Shown: positions 24,595 through 33,437 of the stretch, one piece after another
Position numbering within the stretch: the first letter of the stretch is position 1
How the letters are laid out: each line of letters opens with the position of its first letter
From: JAKLKS01 sp964370855
Lineage (GTDB): Bacteria > Planctomycetota > JAJSAM01 > JAKLKS01
Length of the DNA stretch: 64,000 nucleotides
Direction of reading: 5' to 3'
Assembly: GCA_964370855.1 (NCBI GenBank)
Contig: CAYJMF010000010.1
Coordinates: forward strand, 1 to 64,000
Made by a program: the position numbers and the translations under genes
Notes under the pieces: generated by a model
Seen by the model: only the letters and a program-made list of their open reading frames with translations
Told to the model about the DNA's origin: nothing
The model's database searches: none

Positions 24595-27500
24595 TCACCT
24601 CCCCCCGAATTCGGCCATCGCCCGCCCGCCCGCGGCGAGGGACGCCGTCGCGTCCCGGATCCCGCCCGACGGGAGATGGAGCCGGACGACGTATTCCCCC
24701 GGCGGGAGCGGGATCGGATCCTGCGGGCCACGGGAGACGCCGACGGCGAGGAACCACCGGGCGCCATCGGCCCCGAGGACCTCGAGGGAGGCCGAGTGCT
24801 CCAGGGCGTGCACCCGGATCCGCTCCTCCGCCTCGGGGTCCACGGGGTCCTTCGCGCGGTCCCCTCCCGCGCCTCCACCGCTCATCGAGCGCCGGGGCGG
24901 CACCGGTTGCGGCACCTCCGGGTCCTCGATCCCCACGGAAAGGGTCCCGCCGTGCACAAGGCGCACGGCGGCCCGCTCGACGTCCCGCCCGGGCGGGCCG
25001 ACCTCGAAGGGGGAAGGGGACACGTAGACCTCCCCCTTCGGAGCCGTCTCCTCCCAGGGCGACCCCCGGACGTTCACGACCAGCACGTAGCGGCCCGGCC
25101 TCAGGGCGTCGAACCGCCAGGCCCCCCCCTCGTAGATCCCGTGCCCGCTCTCCCCGGCCCCCGCCTCCCCGGGCGCCCCGTCCACGCGGAGTGCGCGGGC
25201 TCCCGGGATCCCCCGCTCCCGGAGATCGGGAAGCCCCGTGGCGGTGACCGCCACCGGCGTCCCGCGGGCGAGGGCGAACCGGAGGCGCACCGTCCCGCCC
25301 CCCGGGACGACGGCCACCGCCGACGCGGCGAGCCTCCCCCGCGCCCAGGCCCGCACACTCCATGTGCCCGCCGGCACCCGCGTCATCGTCACCACCCCGG
25401 GGGTCCCCCCATCGGGAAGGGCGTTGGGCGTCCCCGGGTCGGACAGCACGGTCGCGAGGCCTTCCACCAGGGGCGACCCGTCCTCCTCCGCCACGATGGT
25501 CGCCACGACGGTGCCGAAGGCCACCCGGGACGGGGGGAGGACGCACTCGAGGGGCGGGCCCCCGGGCAGGACCCCCTCGACCTGCACGACCCGTGCGGCG
25601 GGGTCGTACCCGCGGGCCGTCGACGCGGTGACCCGGAAGGGGTGGGCCGGCAGGTCCTCGAAAACGAAGGAGCCGTCGGGCCCCGATTCCGCGGCCGGGC
25701 CGGAGACGGTGGAGCCTTCGACCCCCTCCCCCTGCGCGAAGACCGACGCCGCAGCGAAGGGGGTCCCGTCGGGCTCCACGACGCGACCCTCGATCCGGAG
25801 CCCGGGCGCGAGGACGACGCGCACCTCCGGGACGCCGTCCATCTCCGGCCTGCAGCGGACCGCCGTCCGCGCGAACCCGGGGGCCGCCACCAGGAGGGTC
25901 GGTTCTGGTTCCACACCATGGCCGATGTTGATCTCCGAGGCCCAGAGGAGGAGCGCCTCCCCCCCGTCGTCGGTCCGGATTGGCGCGTTCCGGGCCGCGT
26001 CGGAGAGGCTCGAGATCAGGGCGTCGGGTACGGGCGCCCCGCCCGTGTCCACGATCACGAACCGCGCGACCCGGGCCGGTCTCGGTTCCGGGAGCACGAG
26101 GTCCGGCGCGACGGCGTCCTCCCCCGTGCGGGGGCGCACCTCCACGGCGACCTGCTGCTGCGTCGTGAACAGCTTCCCGTCCCCGGTCGGACTCATGGAT
26201 CCCCAGGTGGCCACGCGGACGGAGCGGGAACCATCCGCGCTCGCGGCGATGCAGGGAAGGGCGTAGCGGCCCCCGGCATCGGTCCGCACTCCCCCCAGCC
26301 AGGGGAGGTCGCCGAAGGGCGCGGGGAACCAGGAGCCGGTGTCGGGCCCTGCGATGACCCATGCGCCGGGCACGGCATTCCCCGAGGGATCGACGACGCG
26401 CCCCCTCGCCGTGACGGCGGGCCAGAGCCGCACCTCGACCTGGTCGTCGCCCGCTGGCCGCCGCCCCCGGAGGATCACGAATTCCGCCGTGTGCCCCTTC
26501 CTCCAGACGCGGACGACGAGCTGCTCGTAGGGCGCCAGGCGCCCCGGCGCCCCCTCGAGGAGGCACCGCCCGTCGGCGCCCGTCCTTCCCTCCGCCAGGT
26601 AGGGCGCGGGGTGGGGGAGGATGCGGCCCCGATCCCCGGGCACCTGGACCTGGAGCCCCGTGGCATGGAGCCCGAGGGTCACCGTCGCTCCCTCGAGGGG
26701 CTCCCCCCCGTCGGCGTCGGTCACGAGGACCTCGAGGGGACGCGCGGGGAAGAGGACCAGGTCGCGCCGCAGCTCCTCGCCGGGGCCGGGGAACGGCCCC
26801 CCCGCCTGGACGCCCCCGAAGCCCGCCGCCCGCACGTCCAGGAAGGGCCGCCGCATGGGCGCCTCGGGGATCCTCTCCGTGGCACAGGCGTCGAACCCCC
26901 CGAGCCGGTAGGCGCCGTCGGGCCCGGTGGTCGCCGCCACGCCATCGACGTGCTCGTGGCCGAGGACGCGGAACGCGCGGACGACGGCCCCGGGGACGGG
27001 GCTCCCCTCCGGATCGAGGACGCGCCCCGAGAGGACCCCCTCGCGGCGGAGGCGGACCTCCACGGGGGTCCCGGCCCGGGCCCGCTCGACGCAGGCCACG
27101 GCGTACCCCGGCGCCGACACGACGACGTCCGCCCGCGCCGTCCCCTCGGGGAGGAGCAGTTCGAAGGAGCCGTCCGCGGCGGAGGCTCCCTGCGCCCGGG
27201 CGGGGGCCACGGCGGTCATCGCCTCCGCGGGGCGGAGTTCCGTCGCTCCGACGACGGCCCCGCCGACGGGGGCCCCCGCGGGATTGAGGACACGACCGGC
27301 GAAGCGGGCGCCCCCGGCCGGGGGCTCCGCGGGCGGCGCCTCCTCCCGGGCGGGATCCTTCGCGCCATCGATGAGGGGCGAACCCCCTGCGGACGCCGTT
27401 TCCCCCCCCGGTCCAGGTCCGGTCCCCGCCGGCGGACCCGGCCAGAGCCACCACCCCAGGGCGACGGCCGCCGCGACCGCGGCTCCCGCCACGAGCTTCC

Positions 27501-28134
27501 CCCCGATGGCCATGGCCAGCCCTCCTCCCGCGAGCGCCGCCGCTCCCGCCGGCGCCGCCGCCCGGGGGAGTTCCGCCCTGAGGCGTCGGTCCCCGAAGAG
27601 GAGGAGGCCCCACGCCTCCCGGTCCTCCCCCAGCTCCCTCCCCATGCGCTCCCGGAGAAGCGCCACTCCCCGCTTGAGGCGCGTCCGCACCGTCTCGACG
27701 GGAGTCTCCGTGCGGGCGGCGATGGCGGAGGCCTCGAGGCCGTGGAAGTACCTCTGGAGGACCGTCGTCCGGTAGGGCTCCGCCAGGTCGAGGACCGCCC
27801 TCACGAGCCGGGCCTGGATCTCCGCCTCCGCCACGACGTCCTCCGGGGGCGCCGCGTCCCGCGTCCCGGCCGCCGCGGCCTCGAGGAGCCGCCGGCGGCG
27901 GCCCCTCCCCCGCCCCACCGCGCTCGCCGCGTTGCGGACCACGGTCCCGAACCAGGCCCGGAGCGATCCGGCGTGGCGGGGAGGCCGCTCCAGCGCCATC
28001 CGCCAGGTCTCCTGCTCGACGTCGTCGGCGTCGTTCGGATCGGCGACCAGGGACCGCGCCAGCCCCCGGACCCACGCCCGGTGCTCGAGGAGCGCTTCCA
28101 GCGGAACGGTCCCTGTCGGTCGCCGGTCGGCCAT
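24595..28134 (-). CDS. membrane-tethered ECF sigma factor with carboxypeptidase-regulatory-like repeats (fusion A)
   Basis: 1179 residues. Sigma2 (LEALLEHRAWVRGLARSLVA) and sigma4 (YRTTVLQRYFHGLEASAIAA, ETPVETVRTRLKRGVALLRE) occupy ~1-185. A membrane segment (~225-245, GAAVAAAVALGWWLW) is followed by a Pro/Gly linker and about seven to eight ~80-residue beta-sandwich repeats of the type GRVLDPEGSPVPGAVVRAF, then TGPDGAYRLGG. Topology prediction: sigma inside, repeats outside. Divergent from a CPBP protease gene across 70 bp. A sigma factor must be released or looped to act; how is not evident from sequence. Confidence 0.85.
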   Translation of the reverse strand: MADRRPTGTVPLEALLEHRAWVRGLARSLVADPNDADDVEQETWRMALERPPRHAGSLRAWFGTVVRNAASAVGRGRGRRRRLLEAAAAGTRDAAPPEDVVAEAEIQARLVRAVLDLAEPYRTTVLQRYFHGLEASAIAARTETPVETVRTRLKRGVALLRERMGRELGEDREAWGLLLFGDRRLRAELPRAAAPAGAAALAGGGLAMAIGGKLVAGAAVAAAVALGWWLWPGPPAGTGPGPGGETASAGGSPLIDGAKDPAREEAPPAEPPAGGARFAGRVLNPAGAPVGGAVVGATELRPAEAMTAVAPARAQGASAADGSFELLLPEGTARADVVVSAPGYAVACVERARAGTPVEVRLRREGVLSGRVLDPEGSPVPGAVVRAFRVLGHEHVDGVAATTGPDGAYRLGGFDACATERIPEAPMRRPFLDVRAAGFGGVQAGGPFPGPGEELRRDLVLFPARPLEVLVTDADGGEPLEGATVTLGLHATGLQVQVPGDRGRILPHPAPYLAEGRTGADGRCLLEGAPGRLAPYEQLVVRVWRKGHTAEFVILRGRRPAGDDQVEVRLWPAVTARGRVVDPSGNAVPGAWVIAGPDTGSWFPAPFGDLPWLGGVRTDAGGRYALPCIAASADGSRSVRVATWGSMSPTGDGKLFTTQQQVAVEVRPRTGEDAVAPDLVLPEPRPARVARFVIVDTGGAPVPDALISSLSDAARNAPIRTDDGGEALLLWASEINIGHGVEPEPTLLVAAPGFARTAVRCRPEMDGVPEVRVVLAPGLRIEGRVVEPDGTPFAAASVFAQGEGVEGSTVSGPAAESGPDGSFVFEDLPAHPFRVTASTARGYDPAARVVQVEGVLPGGPPLECVLPPSRVAFGTVVATIVAEEDGSPLVEGLATVLSDPGTPNALPDGGTPGVVTMTRVPAGTWSVRAWARGRLAASAVAVVPGGGTVRLRFALARGTPVAVTATGLPDLRERGIPGARALRVDGAPGEAGAGESGHGIYEGGAWRFDALRPGRYVLVVNVRGSPWEETAPKGEVYVSPSPFEVGPPGRDVERAAVRLVHGGTLSVGIEDPEVPQPVPPRRSMSGGGAGGDRAKDPVDPEAEERIRVHALEHSASLEVLGADGARWFLAVGVSRGPQDPIPLPPGEYVVRLHLPSGGIRDATASLAAGGRAMAEFGGR
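27513..27525 (-). promoter_or_regulatory. internal Shine-Dalgarno and in-frame ATG, fusion A
   Basis: GGAGG (27521-27525) lies 7 bases before an in-frame ATG (27511-27513), just ahead of the membrane segment. Initiation here would give a 972-residue membrane protein without the sigma domain. Equivalent sites are found in fusions B, C and E. Confidence 0.45.
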
Positions 28135-28145
28135 CCACCCATGGT

Positions 28146-28172
28146 AGTGTTCGGCGGGGCCCGGTTGGTTCA
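28146..28172 (-). promoter_or_regulatory. candidate ECF promoter, fusion A
   Basis: TGAACC (28167-28172, minus strand), then a GC-rich 15-base spacer, then AACACT (28146-28151). TGAACC is 32 nt before the start codon. The same hexamer stands 35-36 nt before fusions B, C and D. Confidence 0.5.
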
Positions 28173-28204
28173 GGGAGAGGCCGGAAGCACGAAGGGGGAA
28201 TCGC

Positions 28205-28903
28205 ATGGAGCGCCCGGCCGGACCGCGCGCCGCCCTCGCCCTGGCGCTCCTCGTCCCGGCCCCGAGCCTCGGGGTCCTCGCGGGGCTCGTGCTGTGGCCC
28301 GGGACGCCGATCGGCCTCGCCCTCTTCTCGTTCAGCAAGCTCTGGCTCTTCGCCCTCCCCGCGGTGTGGACGCGGTGGGTGGCCCGGGAGCCCCTCGGCC
28401 TCTCGCCCGCTCGCCGCGGCGGGTACGGCGCGGGCATCGTCTCCGGGCTCCTCCTCTCGGCCGCAGTCGTCGGGGCCTGGCTCCTGTGGGGGGACCGGCT
28501 CGTGGACGCGGAGGCCATGGGGCGGCGCATCCGCGGGACCGGCCTCGACTCCCCGGCCCGCTTCCTCGCGGGGGGCCTCTACTTCGTCCTCGTCAACTCC
28601 CTCCTCGAGGAGTACGCCTGGCGCTGGTTCTGCCTCGATCGCTGCCGGGAACTCCTCCCCGACCGGTGGGCCGTTCCCCTGGCCGCCCTCTTCTTCACCC
28701 TCCACCACTTCCTCGCCGTCCTGACCCTCGCCTCGACGTCCACCGCGGCGGTGGCGTCGGTGGGCGTGCTCGCCGGGGGCGTCGTCTGGGGGGGCCTCCG
28801 GGTGCGCTACGGCTCGGTCCGCCCCGGCTGGTTGAGCCACGCCCTCGTGGACGCGGCGGTCTTCGGCGTCGGCGCGGCGATCGCGTTCGGGGGGGGCGAG
28901 TAG
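28205..28903 (+). CDS. CPBP-family intramembrane metalloprotease
   Basis: 232 residues, about seven membrane segments. CPBP (Abi/CAAX-protease-like) motifs: EEYAWR (E135, E136, R140), FTLHHF (H167/H168) and SHALVDA (H212). The ATG follows GAAGGGGGAATCGC. Family members cleave within membranes or process prenylated/peptide substrates. The 70-bp divergent intergenic region shared with membrane-tethered sigma fusion A makes that sigma a candidate substrate; this is inference from position only. Confidence 0.8.
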   Translation: MERPAGPRAALALALLVPAPSLGVLAGLVLWPGTPIGLALFSFSKLWLFALPAVWTRWVAREPLGLSPARRGGYGAGIVSGLLLSAAVVGAWLLWGDRLVDAEAMGRRIRGTGLDSPARFLAGGLYFVLVNSLLEEYAWRWFCLDRCRELLPDRWAVPLAALFFTLHHFLAVLTLASTSTAAVASVGVLAGGVVWGGLRVRYGSVRPGWLSHALVDAAVFGVGAAIAFGGGE

Positions 28904-29002
28904 GACGGACCCGCGCATCCGGGCGATACGCTGGGGCGAGGATCTCCCTGGGCCGACGGGCCGAGGGACGGTCATCCCGTCGCAAGTCGGGGGGGAGGAG
29001 CG

Positions 29003-30211
29003 ATGCACCGGACTTCGTCGGGATGCGGGATCGGGACCTCGGTGGACGTCGTCCGTATCGGGCGGAACTCCCGCGGCACCGGTCTTCTCGCCCTCGCGGT
29101 CCTCCTCGCGGGTTGTCTCGCGCCCGCGGCGGTCTCGTCGGTGCCGCCTCCGCCGGCCGGGGAGTGGATGCTCCGGACGGCCGACGGCTGCCGCCTCTAC
29201 GTGCGAGAAATCGGGCGGGGGCCGGTGGTCGTGGCCCTCCACGGAGGCTGGGGCGCCGAGAGCGGCCCCCTCGCCGAGGCGCTGGCCCCCCTCGCCGCGA
29301 CGCACCGCGTCGTGCTCTACGACCAGCGCGGCTCGCTCCGGTCCCCCTGCCCGCCGGGGGCGGAGATCTCCGTGGACCGCCACGTGGCGGACCTCGAGGC
29401 GGTCCGCGAGGCCCTGGGCGAGGAGCGCCTTGCCGTCGTCGGGCACTCCATGGGGGGGTATCTCGCGATGGCCTGGGCGGCGCGCCACCCGGGGCGCGTC
29501 GCACGGCTGGTCCTCGTCGGGTCCCCGCCGGCGCGCTGGAGCCTCGCCGAGTTCGGCGCCGTCGAGCGCTCCGCCCTGGAGCGGTGGCAACGGCCGGAGG
29601 TCCTGGCGACCCTGCGTTCCCATGGCCTCGACAGGGAGCCCGCCGCCTCGTGGACCGACCGCCAGCGATCCCTCTGGCACCGCATCACCTGGGCCGCCAT
29701 CAACCTCCACCGGGTGGAGCGCTGGCCGCTCCTCGGGGGAGCGTTTTTCCACCGGGGGGATGCGGGCGCCGCCGCCGCGGCCACGATGCCGCCGGAGTGG
29801 GACTTCAGCGCCGACCTGCGGAGCGCCGACGTCCCGATCCTCGTGCTGCACGGGGACGACGACTTCCTCCCAGCGGAGGCGCACGAGGGCTGGATCGGGG
29901 AGGTCCCGCGGGCGCGCACGGTCGTGCTCCCCGGGGCGGGGCACGTTCCCTGGATCGAGAGGCCGGAGGAGTTCGTCGGTCACCTCCGCGCGTTCCTCGC
30001 GGAAGGGGACCCTCGGCCCGATCCCCCCCCTTCCCTACCGGACCCCCGCCTCCGCCTCGGTCCCCCCCTCCCCCGCCACCCGGACCACCTTCTCCTCGGC
30101 GACCCGCCCCGACCCGCTCCCCTCCTCCACGAGGATCCGGAACTCCCCCTCCCGGAGCCCGGCGAACTCGAGGCTTCCCCCTTCCGGCACCGCCCGGTGG
30201 GCGGCTCGTAG
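29003..30211 (+). CDS. alpha/beta-hydrolase lipoprotein (proline-iminopeptidase-like)
   Basis: 402 residues as read; strong GGGGAGGAG ribosome site. Lipobox LAVLLAGC (Cys38). Oxyanion HGGWG (80-84), YDQRG, nucleophile elbow GHSMGG (Ser149), acid in LHGDDDF, and His in GAGHVPW: a full catalytic triad. The natural fold ends near FLAEGD (about 30015). The last ~65 residues are Pro/Leu-rich and are simply the antisense of the 3' end of fusion B, giving a 177-bp convergent overlap. A lost stop or an indel in the C8 run at 30023-30030 is likely. Confidence 0.8.
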   Translation: MHRTSSGCGIGTSVDVVRIGRNSRGTGLLALAVLLAGCLAPAAVSSVPPPPAGEWMLRTADGCRLYVREIGRGPVVVALHGGWGAESGPLAEALAPLAATHRVVLYDQRGSLRSPCPPGAEISVDRHVADLEAVREALGEERLAVVGHSMGGYLAMAWAARHPGRVARLVLVGSPPARWSLAEFGAVERSALERWQRPEVLATLRSHGLDREPAASWTDRQRSLWHRITWAAINLHRVERWPLLGGAFFHRGDAGAAAAATMPPEWDFSADLRSADVPILVLHGDDDFLPAEAHEGWIGEVPRARTVVLPGAGHVPWIERPEEFVGHLRAFLAEGDPRPDPPPSLPDPRLRLGPPLPRHPDHLLLGDPPRPAPLLHEDPELPLPEPGELEASPFRHRPVGGS

Positions 30212-32089
30212 CGCGAGGAGATCCACCAGCTCGTCCGCCGGCGACGGGGCCAGTGCGAGGCTCGTCCCGGCAGGCGCACGCACCGTGAGGGTCCCGCCGC
30301 CCAGTTCCGCCGTCGCCTCCGGCCCGCGGATCTCCACGGGGAGCACCAGCCCCGAGGACGCGAGGAGGACGTGCCGCCCCGCCATCACCCCCTCCACCGT
30401 CCCCCTCCCGTCGACGAGCCGGAAGGGGACCACGGAGCCCACCCGGTCGAGTCCGACGAGGACCCCGGCCAGGGTCCCGGCGAAGGGCTTCCCCTCCCGC
30501 CGGACCTCGATCAGGACCGAAGGGAGGGCCGCCCCGACCTCCACCTCCGCCTCCTCCCCCGCGCCCACGCGCACCGCCACGAACCTCTTCCCCGGAAGGA
30601 GCAGCCCCCGCACCCCGGCCTCCACCCCGTCGAAGGCGAACCTCCCCTCCCCGTCCGTCGTCGCTTTCCGGTCCCGGTCGAGCGCCACCTCGACGCCGGA
30701 CGCGGGGCCGCCGGCGCCGTCGAGGAGGCGCCCCCGCAGCCGGGCGCGGGGCGGAAGGCGCACCTCGGCGACGTCCTCCACCTTCAGGGTCACGGGGGAG
30801 AAGTCGGGATGCCACACGCTCACCCACCGCCCCTCCCCCCGGAGCGCGAAGGCGCCCGCCGTGTCGGTGCGCACCCCGTCCTTCACCCGCTCCGGCCGGA
30901 ACGGCTTGAAGGGCTCGTCCCCGCGCAGGCGCACCAGCGTCCCGAGGTAGACCAGCGCCCCCTCCACGGGGGTCCCCTCCGGTCCGAGGACGCGGCCGCG
31001 CACCTCGTCGCCGGAGCGGAGCGCCAGGGCGACCTCCACCGTCTCCCCCGGGCGCACGGGAACGTCCCGCGCGACCGGCTCCCGGCCCACGGGGGAGAGG
31101 AGGCGGCAGCGGACCGTCGCGGGCGCCGCCGCGTCCTCGAGGGGGAGTTCGATCCGGAGGGTCTCGCCGTCGGCCCGGCCCTCATGGAGACCCGCCGATT
31201 CGAAACCGCACGTGAAGTCCCGGACGGCCGCGCCCGTGGAGAGGTCCACCACGCGGACCACGAGGGTCGCCGTCGGGGCGGGGCGGACCGGGAGGACGGA
31301 GTCCACCGGGGCGGCCGGCGGCTCGGCAGGGCCTGGCGCGGACGCCGTCGCCGCGGGGGCCGCGGCCGGGGAAACGGGAACACTGCGGGGCGCGTCGGCC
31401 AGGGGCGGCTCCCCCGCGGGGGGTCGCGGGAGGAGGAGCGCCGCCGCCCCGGCGACGAGGAGCAGGACGGCGGCAGCGACGGCGGCCTTCGCCTTCATGG
31501 TCATGAGCAGTCCTCCCGTGAGTGGATTCCCGATGGCGGGCAGATTCTCGAGCGCGAGCGGAGCGAGGACGAGGGCCCAGGCGCGGCGATCGCCGCCGTG
31601 GGCCGCGTCCAGCCGCTCCCGCAGGCGATCGAGGGAGCGCCGTAGCCGCGTCCGCACCGTCTCCAGCGGGACCCCCTGGCGCGCCGCGATGGCCGAGGGG
31701 GTGAGCCCCTCGAAGAACCGCAGCAGAACCGTCGTGCGCCCCGGCTCCTCGAGGGCGAGGACCGCCTCCACCACGGCCCGCTGCGCCTCCGCCTCGGCGA
31801 CGAGGTCCCGCGGGGGCGCGGCCTCGGGACGGGCCGACGCCTCCTCGTGGCGGCGCCGCCGCCCCTCCTCCCGCCGCAGGTTGGAAGCCCGGTGGCGCAG
31901 CGCCGTTGCCAGCCATCCCTTCGGGGAGCCCCCGTGCCGCGGCGGCTTCCGGAGCGCGGTCAGCCAGACCTCCTGGGCGAGGTCGTCGGCCCGGCTCTCG
32001 TCGAGCACCAGGGATCGGGCGAGCCCCCGCACCCAGTCCCGGTGGACCAGTAGGGCCTCGACGCCGATCGGGGGGACCCCTTCGCTCAT
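30035..32089 (-). CDS. membrane-tethered ECF sigma factor with short beta-sandwich tail (fusion B)
   Basis: 684 residues, the shortest of the five paralogues. Sigma2 (VEALLVHRDWVRGLARSLVLD) and sigma4 (GRTTVLLRFFEGLTPSAIAA, GVPLETVRTRLRRSLDRL) in ~1-175; membrane segment right after MTMKAKAAVAAA (~195-225); an Ala/Pro linker; then about three to four beta-sandwich units (GRVLGPEGTPVEGALVYLG, then RTDTAGAFALRGEG; GRLLDGAGGPASGVEVALD). Its 3' end overlaps the hydrolase gene convergently. vapC-like lies 88 bp upstream. Confidence 0.85.
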   Translation of the reverse strand: MSEGVPPIGVEALLVHRDWVRGLARSLVLDESRADDLAQEVWLTALRKPPRHGGSPKGWLATALRHRASNLRREEGRRRRHEEASARPEAAPPRDLVAEAEAQRAVVEAVLALEEPGRTTVLLRFFEGLTPSAIAARQGVPLETVRTRLRRSLDRLRERLDAAHGGDRRAWALVLAPLALENLPAIGNPLTGGLLMTMKAKAAVAAAVLLLVAGAAALLLPRPPAGEPPLADAPRSVPVSPAAAPAATASAPGPAEPPAAPVDSVLPVRPAPTATLVVRVVDLSTGAAVRDFTCGFESAGLHEGRADGETLRIELPLEDAAAPATVRCRLLSPVGREPVARDVPVRPGETVEVALALRSGDEVRGRVLGPEGTPVEGALVYLGTLVRLRGDEPFKPFRPERVKDGVRTDTAGAFALRGEGRWVSVWHPDFSPVTLKVEDVAEVRLPPRARLRGRLLDGAGGPASGVEVALDRDRKATTDGEGRFAFDGVEAGVRGLLLPGKRFVAVRVGAGEEAEVEVGAALPSVLIEVRREGKPFAGTLAGVLVGLDRVGSVVPFRLVDGRGTVEGVMAGRHVLLASSGLVLPVEIRGPEATAELGGGTLTVRAPAGTSLALAPSPADELVDLLALRAAHRAVPEGGSLEFAGLREGEFRILVEEGSGSGRVAEEKVVRVAGEGGTEAEAGVR
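31504..31516 (-). promoter_or_regulatory. internal Shine-Dalgarno and in-frame ATG, fusion B
   Basis: GGAGG (31512-31516) is 7 bases before ATG (31502-31504), which begins MTMKAK immediately before the membrane segment. The product would be 489 residues and lack the sigma domain. Confidence 0.5.
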
Positions 32090-32104
32090 GCCGCCATGAG
32101 TGAA

Positions 32105-32130
32105 GCACCGGCCGGAGCCGGGAGGGTTCA
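32105..32130 (-). promoter_or_regulatory. candidate ECF promoter, fusion B
   Basis: TGAACC (32125-32130) followed by a GC-rich spacer and CCGGTGC (32105-32111), within the 88-bp gap after vapC. It is 35 nt before the fusion B start. Confidence 0.5.
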
Positions 32131-32177
32131 CCATTCGGGAGGCGGGGAGGCGGGGGGGCTCCCTGCCGTGCCGCCCT

Positions 32178-32621
32178 CTATTCGACCCGCCTGAACTTAA
32201 CTCCGGACTCTGGAATCCGGACCGGGTGCAGGGGGTCCATCGTCTCCGCGTGGCTCAGGATCCGATCCCACTGGCGAAGGAGAAGCATGATCTGTTGAAG
32301 GGGAGGCTTCTTCGCCCCCTTCGGCAGGAAGAACGTGCGGAGCCTCGCCCGCTCCCATGCGGCCCTTGCACTCCCCGACCTGGCCGTCTTCGAGAGGATG
32401 GCCAGGTCCTCCGTGACGACAATCCAGGCCCGTTCCCCGGCATCCAGCGAGGACTCCCTGGCCAGTTCCGCCAGCCAGACGTCGTCATCGAGACGACCGG
32501 CCGAGTCGTGAAGCTCCGCGTACTTCGTCCGGATGTGGGCGACCTCGTGGATCCCCTCGTGGAAGGCGGCGAGGGCCCTCGCGAGGCGAGGGGAAACGCA
32601 GTTGTCGAAGAAGATCCTCAA
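32178..32621 (-). CDS. PIN-like toxin (VapC45-type)
   Basis: 147 residues from TTG, overlapping the antitoxin stop (TTGA). LRIFFDNCVSPRLARALAAF is the PIN-like entry with the first acidic residue; WIVVTEDLAIL carries the second acidic site, typical of the DUF5615/VapC45 PIN variants. Expected to be an RNase toxin neutralised by the upstream protein. Base composition is lower in GC than its neighbours, consistent with acquisition. Confidence 0.7.
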   Translation of the reverse strand: MRIFFDNCVSPRLARALAAFHEGIHEVAHIRTKYAELHDSAGRLDDDVWLAELARESSLDAGERAWIVVTEDLAILSKTARSGSARAAWERARLRTFFLPKGAKKPPLQQIMLLLRQWDRILSHAETMDPLHPVRIPESGVKFRRVE

Positions 32622-33319
32622 GCGGCTTTCCGGCCCTCGAACTCGAGGGCGGCCCTCACCTCGTCCTCGCCCACCTCGTACCACCGGGCGACGCTCTCGA
32701 TGGGACCCCAGGACGATGCCGCCTCCGCGAGGATGTGGGTCGGGACTCCGCTCACGGCGACGATGGGATGGCCGAAGGACCGGTGCGGATCCAGCAGGAC
32801 GAGCCCCCCGCCGCGCGGGTGGGTCCAGAGAACCGGCGTCTCTCCCTCGTACTTCACTTCCCTGGTGATCGGTTCGATGACCTTCGAGAGGAGTTCCTGG
32901 CTCCGGGCAATCTCGACGAGGCGCTTGAGATCCCGGGACTCTCCCGCCTCAACGAGGATGCTCTTTCCCAGCGTCCGGAAGCGCCCCGTGGCGAAGGGGT
33001 GATCCACCTTCAACCTCGACGCAGCCACCTTCTCGGCCTCGCGGATCTCCGCTCCGGAAATACCCTGCTCACGGAATAGCCTGACCATGCGGAGTTCGAT
33101 GAGGTCCAGGAAACTGAGTGTCCTCCTGGCCCCCGTGGAGCCCTCCGAGACCAGGTCCGCATGGAACGAGGCCTGCGAGTGCCCGGGCCCGCGTGCCCCC
33201 ACGTAGTCGTAGCCGATGGCGTACCGCCGAATCGTGGCAACCGGGAGGTCCGTCAGGCGGCTGGCCTCGGGAATCGAGTAGAACCCCCTGCCCGCCAGGA
33301 TGAGTGCGCTCTCCCCCAC
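32618..33319 (-). CDS. MerR-HTH/DUF433 antitoxin (VapB45-type)
   Basis: 233 residues from GTG 33319, chosen because GGAGG lies 8 bases upstream and the protein then begins close to the conserved block GRGFYSIPEASRLTDLPVAT. ATG 33367 would add 16 residues. The N-terminal MerR-like HTH is followed by a middle helix bundle and a C-terminal DUF433 segment (GHPIVAVSGVPTHILAEAAS, then VARWYEVGEDEVRAAL). This pairing of DUF433 with a PIN-like gene is the VapBC45 (Rv2018-Rv2019) layout. Probably autoregulated through the TAGTAT repeats at 33366-33383. Confidence 0.7.
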   Translation of the reverse strand: MGESALILAGRGFYSIPEASRLTDLPVATIRRYAIGYDYVGARGPGHSQASFHADLVSEGSTGARRTLSFLDLIELRMVRLFREQGISGAEIREAEKVAASRLKVDHPFATGRFRTLGKSILVEAGESRDLKRLVEIARSQELLSKVIEPITREVKYEGETPVLWTHPRGGGLVLLDPHRSFGHPIVAVSGVPTHILAEAASSWGPIESVARWYEVGEDEVRAALEFEGRKAA

Positions 33320-33364
33320 GGCGCCCCCCCTCCGTGCCCGCTGCCGATCGGTCCGCTCCGGTCG

Positions 33365-33386
33365 CATACTAACAATATACTACCAA
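33365..33386 (-). promoter_or_regulatory. vapBC-like promoter/operator
   Basis: TATATT (33374-33379, minus strand) in an unusually AT-rich spot, flanked by two TAGTAT direct repeats. It is 6 bases before ATG 33367 and about 55 before GTG 33319. Confidence 0.45.
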
Positions 33387-33437
33387 GAAGGGAGATTCTA
33401 CCATCCAAACCTGCCTGCTCCCCCATGGCAGAGTGCC

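Noticed and set aside
28140..28142. ATG eight bases upstream of the fusion A start
   Set aside because: It is out of frame with the sigma domain and leads to a 113-codon shadow frame.
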